A stretch of 64,000 bases of DNA from Actinocatenispora sp963815125 (GTDB lineage: Bacteria > Actinomycetota > Actinomycetes > Mycobacteriales > Micromonosporaceae), in contig CAWFFM010000001.1 of NCBI GenBank assembly GCA_963815125.1, positions 124,001-188,000 on the forward strand, given 5' to 3'. The notes under the pieces were generated by a model. The model had not been told where the DNA came from. It searched no databases and worked only from the letters and a program-made list of their open reading frames with translations. Positions 43,338 through 50,916 of the stretch are shown piece after piece (within the stretch, counting starts at the first letter, position 1; each line of letters begins with the position of its first letter). Made by a program: the position numbers and the translations under genes.

Positions 43338-44870
43338 TCAGAGGTCGCGGAACGTCTCGATCTTGGCGCCGAGCAGGTTGAGCCGGTCGGCCAGCTGCTC
43401 GTACCCGCGGTTGATCACGTACACGTTGCGCAGCACCGAGGTGCCCTTGGCGGCCAGCATCGCGATCAGTACGACCACTGCTGGGCGCAGTGCCGGTGGG
43501 CAGATGACCTCGGTACCCGACCAGCGGGTCGGACCCTCCACGTACACGCGGTGCGGGTCGAGCAGGGTGACCCGGGCGCCGAGCTTGGTCAGTTCGGTGA
43601 GGTAGACGGCCCGGTTCTCGTACACCCAGTCGTGGATCAGGGTCTGGCCCTGCGCGGTCGCCGCGATCAGTGCGAAGAACGGCAGGTTGTCGATGTTGAG
43701 GCCGGGGAACGGCATCGGGTGGATCTTGTCCAGCGGCGCGTGCAACTGCGACGGGCGGATGGTCAGGTCGACCAGTCGGGTATGCCCGTTCGCCGCCGGG
43801 TACTCGGGGCTGCGGTCGTGGTCGAGCCCCATCTCCTCCAGCAGCGCCAGCTCGATCTCCAGGAACTCGATCGGCACCCGCCGCACGGTGATCTCCGACG
43901 AGGTGACCAGAGCCGCGGCGATCAGGCTCATCGCCTCGATCGGGTCCTCGGACGGCGCGTAGTCGATGTCACGGTCGATGACCGGTACGCCGTGCACCGT
44001 CAACGTGGTGGTGCCGATCCCGTCGATCTGCACGCCGAGTTCGGTGAGGTAGAAGCAGACGTCCTGCACCATGTAGTTGGAGCTGGCGTTGCGGATGATG
44101 GTGACGCCGTCCCGGCGGGCCGCGGCCATCAGCACGTTCTCGGTGACGGTGTCGCCGCGTTCGGTCAGTACGACGGGCCGCTGCGGCGCCACGGTGCGGT
44201 CCACGTCGGCGTGGTACGCCCCGCCGGTGGCCTTGACCTCCAGGCCGAACGGTCGCAGCGCCGTCATGTGCGGCTCGACGGTACGGCTACCCAGGTCGCA
44301 ACCACCCGCGTAGGGAAGGTCGAACCGGTCGTGATCGTGCATGAGCGGTGCCAGGAACATGATGATGCTGCGGGTACGGCGGGCCGCCTCGACGTCCATG
44401 GCGGACAGGTTCAGCGTCGCCGGCGGCACGATCTCCAGGTCGTTCTGCTCGTTGAGCCAGCGGGTCCGCACACCGATGGAGTGCAGTACCTCCAGGATGC
44501 GGTTGACCTCCTCGATGCGCGCAACGCGGCGCAGGGTGGTCCGGCCCTTGTTCAGCAGCGCCGCGCACAGCAGGCCGACGCCGGCGTTCTTGCTGGTCTT
44601 GACGTCGATGCTGCCGGACAGCTGCTGCCCGCCGACGACCCGCAGGTGCATCGGCCCGGAGTGGCCGAGCGAGACGATCTCGGAGTCCAGCGCGTCGCTG
44701 ATCCGGTTGAGCATGTCCAGGCTGAGGTTCTGCCCACCCTGCTCGATCCGGTGCACGGCGCTCTGGCTGGTGCCGAGCGCGGTCGCCAGCTGGGACTGTG
44801 TCCAGCCGCGGTGCTTGCGGGAGTCGCGGATGAGCCGGCCGATGCGCTGTAGATACTGGTCATCAGGCAT
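43338..44870 (-). CDS. XRE helix-turn-helix fused to UDP-GlcNAc 1-carboxyvinyltransferase-like (MurA/EPT) domain
   Basis: Protein of 510 residues. Residues about 8-65 are an XRE-type DNA-binding domain (IGRLIRDSRKHRGWTQSQLATALGTSQSAVHRIEQG). Residues about 75-505 are an EPSP/MurA-type transferase: SKNAGVGLLCAALL has the substrate-binding Lys-Asn, Cys191 in YAGGCDLGS corresponds to the PEP-attacking cysteine of MurA, and GHTRLVDLTIRPSQL, PFPGLNIDNLPFF and YVINRGYEQLADRLNLLGAKIE follow. It is not known here whether it makes UDP-GlcNAc-enolpyruvate, senses it, or both. A TAGAGT -10 box ends 6 bases before the ATG, so the mRNA is probably leaderless. A 7+7 palindrome lies at the promoter. Confidence 0.9.
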   Translation of the reverse strand: MPDDQYLQRIGRLIRDSRKHRGWTQSQLATALGTSQSAVHRIEQGGQNLSLDMLNRISDALDSEIVSLGHSGPMHLRVVGGQQLSGSIDVKTSKNAGVGLLCAALLNKGRTTLRRVARIEEVNRILEVLHSIGVRTRWLNEQNDLEIVPPATLNLSAMDVEAARRTRSIIMFLAPLMHDHDRFDLPYAGGCDLGSRTVEPHMTALRPFGLEVKATGGAYHADVDRTVAPQRPVVLTERGDTVTENVLMAAARRDGVTIIRNASSNYMVQDVCFYLTELGVQIDGIGTTTLTVHGVPVIDRDIDYAPSEDPIEAMSLIAAALVTSSEITVRRVPIEFLEIELALLEEMGLDHDRSPEYPAANGHTRLVDLTIRPSQLHAPLDKIHPMPFPGLNIDNLPFFALIAATAQGQTLIHDWVYENRAVYLTELTKLGARVTLLDPHRVYVEGPTRWSGTEVICPPALRPAVVVLIAMLAAKGTSVLRNVYVINRGYEQLADRLNLLGAKIETFRDL

Positions 44871-44881
44871 GAGCGGACTCT

Positions 44882-44897
44882 ATCTCATAGATGAGAT
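44882..44897 (-). promoter_or_regulatory. Palindrome at the promoter of the XRE-MurA fusion
   Basis: ATCTCAT (44882-44888), AG, ATGAGAT (44891-44897): a perfect 7+7 inverted repeat, 11 bases before the gene start. It touches the TAGAGT -10 box (minus strand, 44882-44877). Placed as an operator for the protein's own XRE domain. Confidence 0.65.
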
Positions 44898-44989
44898 TTC
44901 ACAACTTGGAAGACGTGAAACCGACCAGGTGTGATGGGGATCTAGGTGCTCACTACGATGCGTGTCATGAGGTTCACCAGGGGGCATCG

Positions 44990-45865
44990 ATGAGTTGGGA
45001 ACGAGCCGTACGCCTCGACGCGCCGGCCCTGCTGGCCCGCATCGCCCAGGTGACCGGCGCCGAGTTGACCAACCTGGGGCCGTGCCCCGGCGGGCAGGTC
45101 GGTGCGGCGTACGTACGCTGGCCCGACGGCCGGCCGGCGGTCCTGACCTGGCGGCCCGGCACCGCCCATGCCGAGGTCCAGCGCGGCGCCGAGGTCCTCG
45201 CGGTGGCCCGTGCGCACGGGCTGCCCGTGCCCGAGTACCAGCTGGTCGTGGCGCTGCCGGACGCGGTGGCCCTGGTGCAGGAACGGCTACCCGGTTCGGT
45301 ACCGGAGGAGATGGACGCCACACTGCTGGGCGCGATGCTGGCCTGCAACGACCGGTTCGCCGGGCTGCTGGCCGGGCACCGCGACACGCCCGCCGTCGAG
45401 CTGCACCTGCGTGCCAGCGGACCCGGTTTCTGCCTGCACGAACCCCTGGCCGGCCACGACCGGCGTACCGCCCGGCTGCTCGACTGGGTACGGGACGTGG
45501 GCCGGGCCACCGCGCCGACGATGACCGGCGACGACCTGGTGCACTGCGACTTCCACCGGCAGAACGTGCTGGTCGGCCCGGACGCCGCCGGGACCGGGCA
45601 GGTCATCACCGGAATCGTCGACTGGGACGGGGTGGGCCGGGGCGACCGGCGCTTCGACCTGGTGACGTTGCGCTTCGACATCCCGCCCGATCGGCCGGAC
45701 CTCGCGCAACGTCTGGATGCCGAACTCGACGCCCGCCTCGGCGTCGACGAACTGCGCCCGTACTGGGCCTGCATGGCGCTGCGCATGGTCGACTGGTCGA
45801 TCCGGCACCACACCCCGGCCGAGGTGGATCGTCACCTGACGCTCGCCGAGAGCCGGATGGACTGA
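44990..45865 (+). CDS. Phosphotransferase family protein (APH fold)
   Basis: Cytosolic protein of 291 residues. The ATP-binding part reads GGQVGAAYVRWPDGRPAVLTWRPG; the invariant Lys position appears to be Thr or Arg there (VLTWR), which is unusual. The catalytic loop is LVHCDFHRQNVLV and the metal site is ITGIVDWDGVGRGD. The hinge is LVQERLPG. The Asp residues needed for phosphoryl transfer are present. The ATG (44990) follows CAGGGGGCATCG; the open frame extends upstream across the XRE-MurA promoter. The substrate is unknown. Confidence 0.85.
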   Translation: MSWERAVRLDAPALLARIAQVTGAELTNLGPCPGGQVGAAYVRWPDGRPAVLTWRPGTAHAEVQRGAEVLAVARAHGLPVPEYQLVVALPDAVALVQERLPGSVPEEMDATLLGAMLACNDRFAGLLAGHRDTPAVELHLRASGPGFCLHEPLAGHDRRTARLLDWVRDVGRATAPTMTGDDLVHCDFHRQNVLVGPDAAGTGQVITGIVDWDGVGRGDRRFDLVTLRFDIPPDRPDLAQRLDAELDARLGVDELRPYWACMALRMVDWSIRHHTPAEVDRHLTLAESRMD

Positions 45866-45907
45866 AACCCGCTGTCGGCCTGCGGGGCGGTCCGTTAGCC
45901 TCGCGCG

Positions 45908-47179
45908 GTGACCACAGCTGAGGCAGCACACAGAAACAGCCGTGGTGGCGCAGCCCTCATCGGTGCGCTCATCGTCGACTCCGCCGGAAACGGCCTGTTC
46001 ATGCCACTGTCGCTGGTCTTCTTCACCAAGCTCACCGACGTACCGTTGGCGCTGCTCGGCGTGCTGATCAGCGTCGGCAACCTGATCACCCTGCCGATCC
46101 CGGTCTGGGCCGGCAGCCTCGCCGACCGGTTCGGCGCGCTGCCCCTGGTCATCGGTGCTCAACTGCTGCAGGCCGTCGGCTACTTCGGCTACGGCTGGGT
46201 ACACGGGCCGGTCGGGATCTTCGTCACAGTCACCCTCACCGCGATCGGCGTGCGGTTCTTCTGGTCGGCCATCTTCACCGCCATCGCCGACTACACCGAC
46301 ACCAACCCGGCGGCACGTAGCAAGGACACCTGGTACGCCTGGGCCAACATGACCCGTACCGCCGGGCTCGGCATCGGTGGGCTCATCACCGGCGCGGCCA
46401 TCGCCGGTGGCAGCGCCGCCGGCTACCGGGCCACCGCGTTCATCGCCGCCGGCTGCTTCGCCGCCGCCGCGCTCATCATCGGCCTGTTCGTACGGGTGCC
46501 CCGGCTGGTGCACGAGCATCCGGCAACCGGGCCGCGCGGCTACGGGGTACTGCTGCGCGACCGCCCGTTCCTCGGGCTGATCGGCGTGAACACGGTGTAC
46601 GCGCTGACCAGCATGATGCTCGGGCTGGCGCTGCCCACCGTGGTACTCACCGGCCTGCACGACCCGGCCTGGCTCAGTTCCGGTCTGCTGGTCGGCAACA
46701 CGGTGCTGATCTCGCTGCTGGCCGCCCCGGTGGTGCGCCGGCTCGCGGCGTACCGGCGGACCAGGACCGTGATGGTCGCGGCCGGACTGTGGGCGTCGTG
46801 GTCCCTGCTGTTCGCCACCCTGAGCCCCGGCCATCTGCTCTGGACCGTCGTACTGATGGCGGCGGCGACCCTGATGTTCACCATGGCCGAGACGCTGCAC
46901 GCGCCGATCTCCGCCGCGCTCGCCGCATCCGCCGCACCGGCCGCGATCCGGGGCCGCTACCTGGCCACCTTCCAGTACTCGTTCGCCATCGCCGGGATCA
47001 TCGCGCCGACGTTCTTCACCACGCTGTTCGAGGTCCACCGCTCGGTACCGTGGCTTGCGCTCGCCGTCATCAACGTGGCCAGCATCGGCGCCATGTTCCT
47101 GCTGGAACGCGCCCTGCCTGCTGCGGCACTGCGTGAACAGCAGCAGCCGAAGGCTGCCCCCGAGGAGAGCGTGGCGTGA
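45908..47179 (+). CDS. MFS transporter
   Basis: Integral membrane protein of 423 residues with about 12 helices. The MFS loop after helix 2 is GSLADRFGALPLVIG. The helix 1 region is GALIVDSAGNGLFMPLSLVFF. A polar C-terminal tail (REQQQPKAAPEESVA) ends the protein. Start GTG 45908. Follows the phosphotransferase gene by 42 bases in the same direction, so the two may be co-transcribed, a pairing reminiscent of modification plus efflux (inference). Confidence 0.88.
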   Translation: MTTAEAAHRNSRGGAALIGALIVDSAGNGLFMPLSLVFFTKLTDVPLALLGVLISVGNLITLPIPVWAGSLADRFGALPLVIGAQLLQAVGYFGYGWVHGPVGIFVTVTLTAIGVRFFWSAIFTAIADYTDTNPAARSKDTWYAWANMTRTAGLGIGGLITGAAIAGGSAAGYRATAFIAAGCFAAAALIIGLFVRVPRLVHEHPATGPRGYGVLLRDRPFLGLIGVNTVYALTSMMLGLALPTVVLTGLHDPAWLSSGLLVGNTVLISLLAAPVVRRLAAYRRTRTVMVAAGLWASWSLLFATLSPGHLLWTVVLMAAATLMFTMAETLHAPISAALAASAAPAAIRGRYLATFQYSFAIAGIIAPTFFTTLFEVHRSVPWLALAVINVASIGAMFLLERALPAAALREQQQPKAAPEESVA

Positions 47180-47196
47180 GCACCACGCCCGGAGTC

Positions 47197-47340
47197 TCAG
47201 CGCCGGGCGGCCCGAGGTAGGAACAGCGCGATCAGTACCGCCGCGGCGAAGGCCACTGCCGTGTTCGCTGCCCGGTGACCACCTGCGCCGTACCGGAACC
47301 CGTGTCGCCACAGGGCTACCCGTGCGCAGGCGGGTTGGAA
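47197..47340 (-). pseudogene. Possible C-terminal remnant of a membrane protein
   Basis: Directly downstream of the GntR gene, one minus-strand frame reads WRHGFRYGAGGHRAANTAVA, then a hydrophobic FAAAVLIALFLP helix and a basic RAARR end before TGA (47197-47199). This looks like the last membrane segment and tail of a transporter without its body. No start codon or ribosome-binding site is apparent. It may be chance. Confidence 0.25.
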
Positions 47341-47577
47341 CTACGAGGTGGGTTTCACGAAGGTGCCACGATGCGGAACGGTGAACACGAGGTCGCGTTG
47401 CCGCAGCTCCTCGATGGCCAGGCGTACGGTCATACGGCTGACGTCAGCCATCTCCATGAGAGAGGCCATCGACGGGATGGTCCTGTCCGGCTTGTAGCGG
47501 CCGGACCTGATCCGGCGCTCCAGTTCGTCGGCAATCTGCACGTGAACAGCTACCGGCCCGTCCTGATCAACGTCCAC
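47341..47577 (-). CDS. GntR-type winged-helix mini-regulator
   Basis: Protein of 78 residues consisting only of a GntR winged helix: VAVHVQIADELERRIRSGRYKPDRTIPSMASLMEMADVSRMTVRLAIEELRQRDLVFTVPHRGTFVKP. No effector domain follows, so it is either a stand-alone YtrA-like minimal regulator or a truncated gene. Start GTG 47575-47577. A membrane-protein-like scrap lies downstream. Its target is not apparent. Confidence 0.8.
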   Translation of the reverse strand: MDVDQDGPVAVHVQIADELERRIRSGRYKPDRTIPSMASLMEMADVSRMTVRLAIEELRQRDLVFTVPHRGTFVKPTS

Positions 47578-47647
47578 AGGGCCGAGCGTAGATGCAGATC
47601 GCCACAGGTGGGCCAGCCCGGGGAGGTGCGGGCCACCGAGGGGCAGG

Positions 47648-47845
47648 TCAGGTGTGGTGGTTCTGCACGGCGGTGACGAAGGCCCGCCAGGCGTCGGGTG
47701 CGACGGTCAGGACCGGACCGCTGCGGTCCTTGCTGTCCCGGGTGGCGACTCCGCCGGGTACGAATGCCACCTCGACGCACGCGCCGTTGTTACCGCTGCG
47801 GCTCGACGTGAACCAGATCGCGTTGCGATGGTCAAGCGCTGCCAT
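47648..47845 (-). CDS. DUF397 domain-containing protein
   Basis: Protein of 65 residues filled by one DUF397 domain: AIWFTSSRSGNNGACVEVAF, then VATRDSKDRSGPVLTVAPDAWRAFVTAV. ATG 47843-47845 follows GGAGGTTGCC. In actinomycetes such genes almost always follow an XRE/DUF5753 regulator gene, and the pair acts in development or as a regulator-partner module. Here only the tail of that regulator survives immediately upstream. Confidence 0.93.
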   Translation of the reverse strand: MAALDHRNAIWFTSSRSGNNGACVEVAFVPGGVATRDSKDRSGPVLTVAPDAWRAFVTAVQNHHT

Positions 47846-47858
47846 GGCAACCTCCAGA

Positions 47859-47943
47859 CTATGTGGTGCTGATCATCGTCCTGAGCAGCGCCAAGGAATC
47901 TTCGGGGGAGAGCGCGATGTCGCGCACGCTGGCCGCCGCCATC
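47859..47943 (-). pseudogene. C-terminal remnant of an XRE/DUF5753 regulator
   Basis: The minus strand directly upstream of the DUF397 gene reads MAAASVRDIALSPEDSLALLRTMISTT then TAG (47859-47861). ALSPEDSLALL matches the conserved end of DUF5753 regulators (AlsPeeS..li), and the 13-base gap to the DUF397 ATG, with GGAGG inside, is the canonical spacing of the pair. The helix-turn-helix and most of the DUF5753 domain are missing; a different reading frame on the opposite strand begins at about 47950. Confidence 0.6.
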
Positions 47944-47949
47944 CTATAG

Positions 47950-48132
47950 GTGGTGCTGGTGCATCCGGGGTCGGGGAAGCCCACGTACGGCTCGTTGCAG
48001 TCGCTGGACCGGGCGGTCCGGCTGTTCGGGAACGGCGGGCGGCGGCTGCGGATCGATCCCGACCGCGACTTCGAGGCGGCGTGGCCCGGTGACAAGGACG
48101 CGTACGCCGATCTGCCCGTACCGACCGCCTGA
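47950..48132 (+). CDS. Hypothetical protein or gene fragment of 60 residues
   Basis: The frame opens right after a TAG (47947-47949). GTG codons at 47950, 47953 and 47959 are possible starts; the last has AGGTGG 6 bases before it. It reads VHPGSGKPTYGSLQSLDRAV, continues RLFGNGGRRLRIDPDRDFEA and ends DLPVPTA. GC-rich third positions and a strong hairpin just after the stop suggest genuine coding on this strand. The sharp start beside the broken XRE gene suggests it may be the 3' end of a larger gene. I do not recognise it. Confidence 0.5.
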   Translation: MVLVHPGSGKPTYGSLQSLDRAVRLFGNGGRRLRIDPDRDFEAAWPGDKDAYADLPVPTA

Positions 48133-48140
48133 GTTCTGCG

Positions 48141-48177
48141 GGACGCGGTGTCGGGCCGTGCGGCCGGCACCGCGTCC
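48141..48177. terminator. Terminator hairpin between converging genes
   Basis: GGACGCGGTG (48141-48150) and CACCGCGTCC (48168-48177) form a perfect 10-bp stem, between the 60-residue frame and the kinase-like gene. Confidence 0.65.
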
Positions 48178-48218
48178 TGACCTCGGCGCCGGGCGGGGTG
48201 GCGCCGCCGTTTCGCACC

Positions 48219-49274
48219 TCACTCGAACCGCACGCCGGCGGGGAACTCCGTGTGCAGGTCACCGCCGAACAGTTGCCAGTAGAAGCTGTTCATCCGGGCC
48301 GCCGTGGCAGCGTGCCGGGTGAGGATCGCGCTGACCACCGGCGGGAGGCCGGCCGGGATGTGGCCGTCGGCGCAGCGGCGTACGAATGCGTTGCGCTCGG
48401 TCGGGACGCCGTCGGCCGGCACCTCGACCCCGCAGGTCGAGGTGACCAGCCAGTTGACCAGTCGCATGGCGGCGTACCCGGCATCGTGCGCGGCGTGTCG
48501 TCGCGCGAAGTCGCGCTCTACTGTGGACAGTTCGAAGTGTGGCGAGGTGGCCAGCCCGAAGTCCGCGAGATAGAGCTGCTCGCCGTCGGTGACCAGGTTG
48601 CCGAAGTGCCCGTCCATGTGCAGCAACCCACGGCCGTTCAGGAACGACACGATCTCTGCGAGTTGCCGCTCGACCGTCTCCGCCCGGCCGACGGGATCCT
48701 CCCGCAACCAGTCGGTCACCGGGTACGGGATGTGCTCGCAGCACAGTACGAGACTGTGCTCGGCGCCGGCCAGCGCTTCCATCCGGGTACGCACCGTCGG
48801 TGAGCCGGCCAGTGCCGCGACGGTCGCCTCGATGTCGGCATGTTCGGCCGCGACGGGCGGGCGTCCGGGCAGTACCCGCCAGTGGTGCAGCATCGGGAAC
48901 GCCCCGGTCTCGCCGGCCAGTACCCCGTCGGTGACGACGATGTTCGCGGCCAGTTCACGCCACCCGTTGAAACCTGGACCGCCGATGCCGTACTGGCAGT
49001 ACAGCGGCAGGTCGAACAGGTTCGCAGTGGACCGTGGACGGGCCAGTTCCCGTTCTGTCAAAGGGATCCGCTTGACGAACACCGGTACGCCGTCGACGTC
49101 CACGGTCACCGAACCGCCGCCGATCCCGCACCGCTCGTCCCGGCCGGTTCCCATCAGCGCGACGAGCTCATCGTCGCCGTACGCCGCGAGACGGGCCCTG
49201 ATGCGCTCGTGACTGGCACGCCTGGCGGTCCGCATCCCGTCATCATGGCGACGGGACTGGATCACGCGTCGCAT
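48219..49274 (-). CDS. Protein-kinase-fold phosphotransferase
   Basis: Protein of 351 residues. VDGVPVFVKRIPLTE supplies the ATP-binding Lys. The catalytic loop is LLHMDGHFGNLVTD with the base Asp, and LYLADFGLATS contains an intact DFG. The middle part (SLVLCCEHIPYPVTDWL) is the hinge. The C-terminal lobe is atypical, so it may phosphorylate a small molecule or an unusual protein target. Start ATG 49274 or ATG 49235 (MRTARRAS); neither has a clear ribosome-binding site. The 5' end lies 15 bases from the dispersed repeat copy B. Confidence 0.8.
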   Translation of the reverse strand: MRRVIQSRRHDDGMRTARRASHERIRARLAAYGDDELVALMGTGRDERCGIGGGSVTVDVDGVPVFVKRIPLTERELARPRSTANLFDLPLYCQYGIGGPGFNGWRELAANIVVTDGVLAGETGAFPMLHHWRVLPGRPPVAAEHADIEATVAALAGSPTVRTRMEALAGAEHSLVLCCEHIPYPVTDWLREDPVGRAETVERQLAEIVSFLNGRGLLHMDGHFGNLVTDGEQLYLADFGLATSPHFELSTVERDFARRHAAHDAGYAAMRLVNWLVTSTCGVEVPADGVPTERNAFVRRCADGHIPAGLPPVVSAILTRHAATAARMNSFYWQLFGGDLHTEFPAGVRFE

Positions 49275-49288
49275 CGGTCGTGTGGTCC

Positions 49289-49411
49289 CGTTAAGTCCCC
49301 TTTTTCCAAAGGTACATTCGGGGAAAATGGCCTCTCCAAGTAGGTCAAGGGTGCATTTTCCCCGAATGTCCGCGTCGCAAAAGCCGCATAGCGACCTTTC
49401 GGGGAAAATGC
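49289..49411. repeat. Dispersed inverted-repeat element, copy B
   Basis: Aligns along its whole length with 10699-10821. Shared blocks: CGTTA(A/G)GTCC, a CTTTTT..AAAGGT hairpin, ATTCGGGGAAAATG (49316-49329), GCATTTTCCCCGAATGTCCG (49353-49372) and CTTTCGGGGAAAATGC (49396-49411). GCATTTTCCCCGAA (49353-49366) and TTCGGGGAAAATGC (49398-49411) are a perfect 14-bp inverted repeat. It is intergenic, between the upstream end of the kinase-like gene and the 3' end of the Eis-type gene. Confidence 0.8.
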
Positions 49412-49415
49412 GTGA

Positions 49416-49495
49416 CCGTGCCGTGCCGTGCCGTGCCGTGTCGTGCCGTGTCGTGCCGTGTCGTGCCGTGCCGTGCCGTGCGGTGCGGTGCGGTG
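49416..49495. repeat. Pentanucleotide tandem repeat (CCGTG)n
   Basis: Sixteen 5-base units in register: five CCGTG, then TCGTG alternating with CCGTG three times, then two CCGTG and three CGGTG. It directly follows repeat copy B and ends 12 bases before the stop codon of the Eis-type gene. Confidence 0.9.
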
Positions 49496-49506
49496 GTGGG
49501 CGCCGG

Positions 49507-50736
49507 TCAGAAGGACTCGATGCTGAGTGGGGCCCGGTGCCAGCCGAACGCGGTACTGGCAGCCGCCACCGCGCCGGGGCGCCGTTCGTCCACGTGACCG
49601 GCGGCGGCCAGCGCGGCCAGTGGCGTACCGCCCAGGTAGACGGCGCTGAGCCGGTCGATGGCGAGCATCAGGTCGGCCGGGTCGTCGGTCCGTTCGCAGC
49701 TGGCCGGTGCGTCCGGTTCGGCCCGCAGCCGCCACCGGCCCGCGTTGCCGGTGAGCACGTCGTCGGTGACCTCCAGCACGACCTCGAGGGGCCTGCTGTA
49801 CCGGCGGGCGGCCAGCGCGGCCGGCACGTCCAGGATCCGCAACCACAGTCCGTCGCTGGTCCGGGCGCTCAGTCGGCGCCGCTCGGACACCAGGTACTGC
49901 AGCGGCTCGTCGACCGCAGCGAGGTCGTACTCGATTCGCCGGGTGAGATCGATCGTGCAGACGTACTGCCAGAGCTGCTGATAGCTGATCAGATCGGTGG
50001 CGACCAGTTCCTCCACGCACACCACATGCTGGGGACCGCTGCCGTCGGCGTCGCGCCGGATCCGGAACAGCGCGTAGCCGTCCGGACCGTCCGGGCCGTC
50101 GTGGATGACGGTACGCAGCCTGGACCGGCCACGCCGCCACGACTCCAGGTCCGCGCTCCAGTACCGCCACCACTCCATCGGGCGGGCCGAGAAACCCGGC
50201 CGGTCCCGTCGGGCCACGTCGAGAATTCCGGACACGGTGTCGAGGGCGTCGGCGATCTCCACCTCGCGCAGTTGGCCGTCCGGCGGGTCGGCGAGCACCG
50301 TCAGTTCCCGGGTGTGCGCCGAGTACGAGGTTGCCGAGCTGGCAGGTCCGTACCCGAAGCGCCCGTAGATGGCCTCCTCGCTGGGCCACAGGATCGCGAC
50401 CGGTTCGGTCCCGGCCTCGCGCAGGTCGCTGAGCTGGCGGCGCATCAGCCGGTGCAGCAGCCCGCGGCGCCGGTGCGTACCGGCCACGCCGACCGCCGTG
50501 ACGTGCGCTGCCGGCAGCGCGCCGCCCGGCACGGTGAACTCCCGACCGAAGGACAGTCCGGTGCCGACCACCCCGTCCCGCTCGTGCACGACCGCCAGGG
50601 TCCGCCGCAGGTCGAACAGGTCACGCTCCAGCTTCGCCTCCTCGGCGTCGTAGTCCTTGCCGAAGGCCCGCGCGAAGCAGCGGCAGAACGGCTCGTACTC
50701 GTCCTCGGTGATCGGGCGCAGCTGGTATGGATCCAT
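49507..50736 (-). CDS. Eis-type GNAT N-acetyltransferase
   Basis: Cytosolic protein of 409 residues, the length of Eis-family enzymes. The first GNAT domain begins YQLRPITEDEYEPFCRCFARAF and has the acetyl-CoA loop VGVAGTHRRRGLLHRLM and the Tyr block ILWPSEEAIYGRFGYGPAS. A second degenerate GNAT domain (about residues 170-290) and an SCP2-like C-terminal domain (about 300-405) follow. The C terminus ends IESF; in Eis the terminal carboxylate takes part in catalysis, so this ending fits. ATG 50734-50736. Relatives acetylate aminoglycosides or protein lysines; the substrate here is unknown. Confidence 0.92.
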   Translation of the reverse strand: MDPYQLRPITEDEYEPFCRCFARAFGKDYDAEEAKLERDLFDLRRTLAVVHERDGVVGTGLSFGREFTVPGGALPAAHVTAVGVAGTHRRRGLLHRLMRRQLSDLREAGTEPVAILWPSEEAIYGRFGYGPASSATSYSAHTRELTVLADPPDGQLREVEIADALDTVSGILDVARRDRPGFSARPMEWWRYWSADLESWRRGRSRLRTVIHDGPDGPDGYALFRIRRDADGSGPQHVVCVEELVATDLISYQQLWQYVCTIDLTRRIEYDLAAVDEPLQYLVSERRRLSARTSDGLWLRILDVPAALAARRYSRPLEVVLEVTDDVLTGNAGRWRLRAEPDAPASCERTDDPADLMLAIDRLSAVYLGGTPLAALAAAGHVDERRPGAVAAASTAFGWHRAPLSIESF

Positions 50737-50916
50737 TCCCACTGTGTATCCCACCGGACGTTGCATTGCGTGCGGTTTATCCGCCACGCTCCTGGTATCC
50801 CCTGAGATCAGCTGGGGGTTTGCCCCTGATCCGGCGTAATCGGGCCGACCGGGCGGGGCCGGGTCGCGCACGCTGGATACCCTCGACAGGCAGGAATTGA
50901 CGAGGGGGGATCCGCG

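Noticed and set aside
49416..49495. CCGTG repeat considered as a CRISPR or phage-attachment feature
   Set aside because: The units are 5 bases with no spacers, and no cas or integrase gene is nearby.
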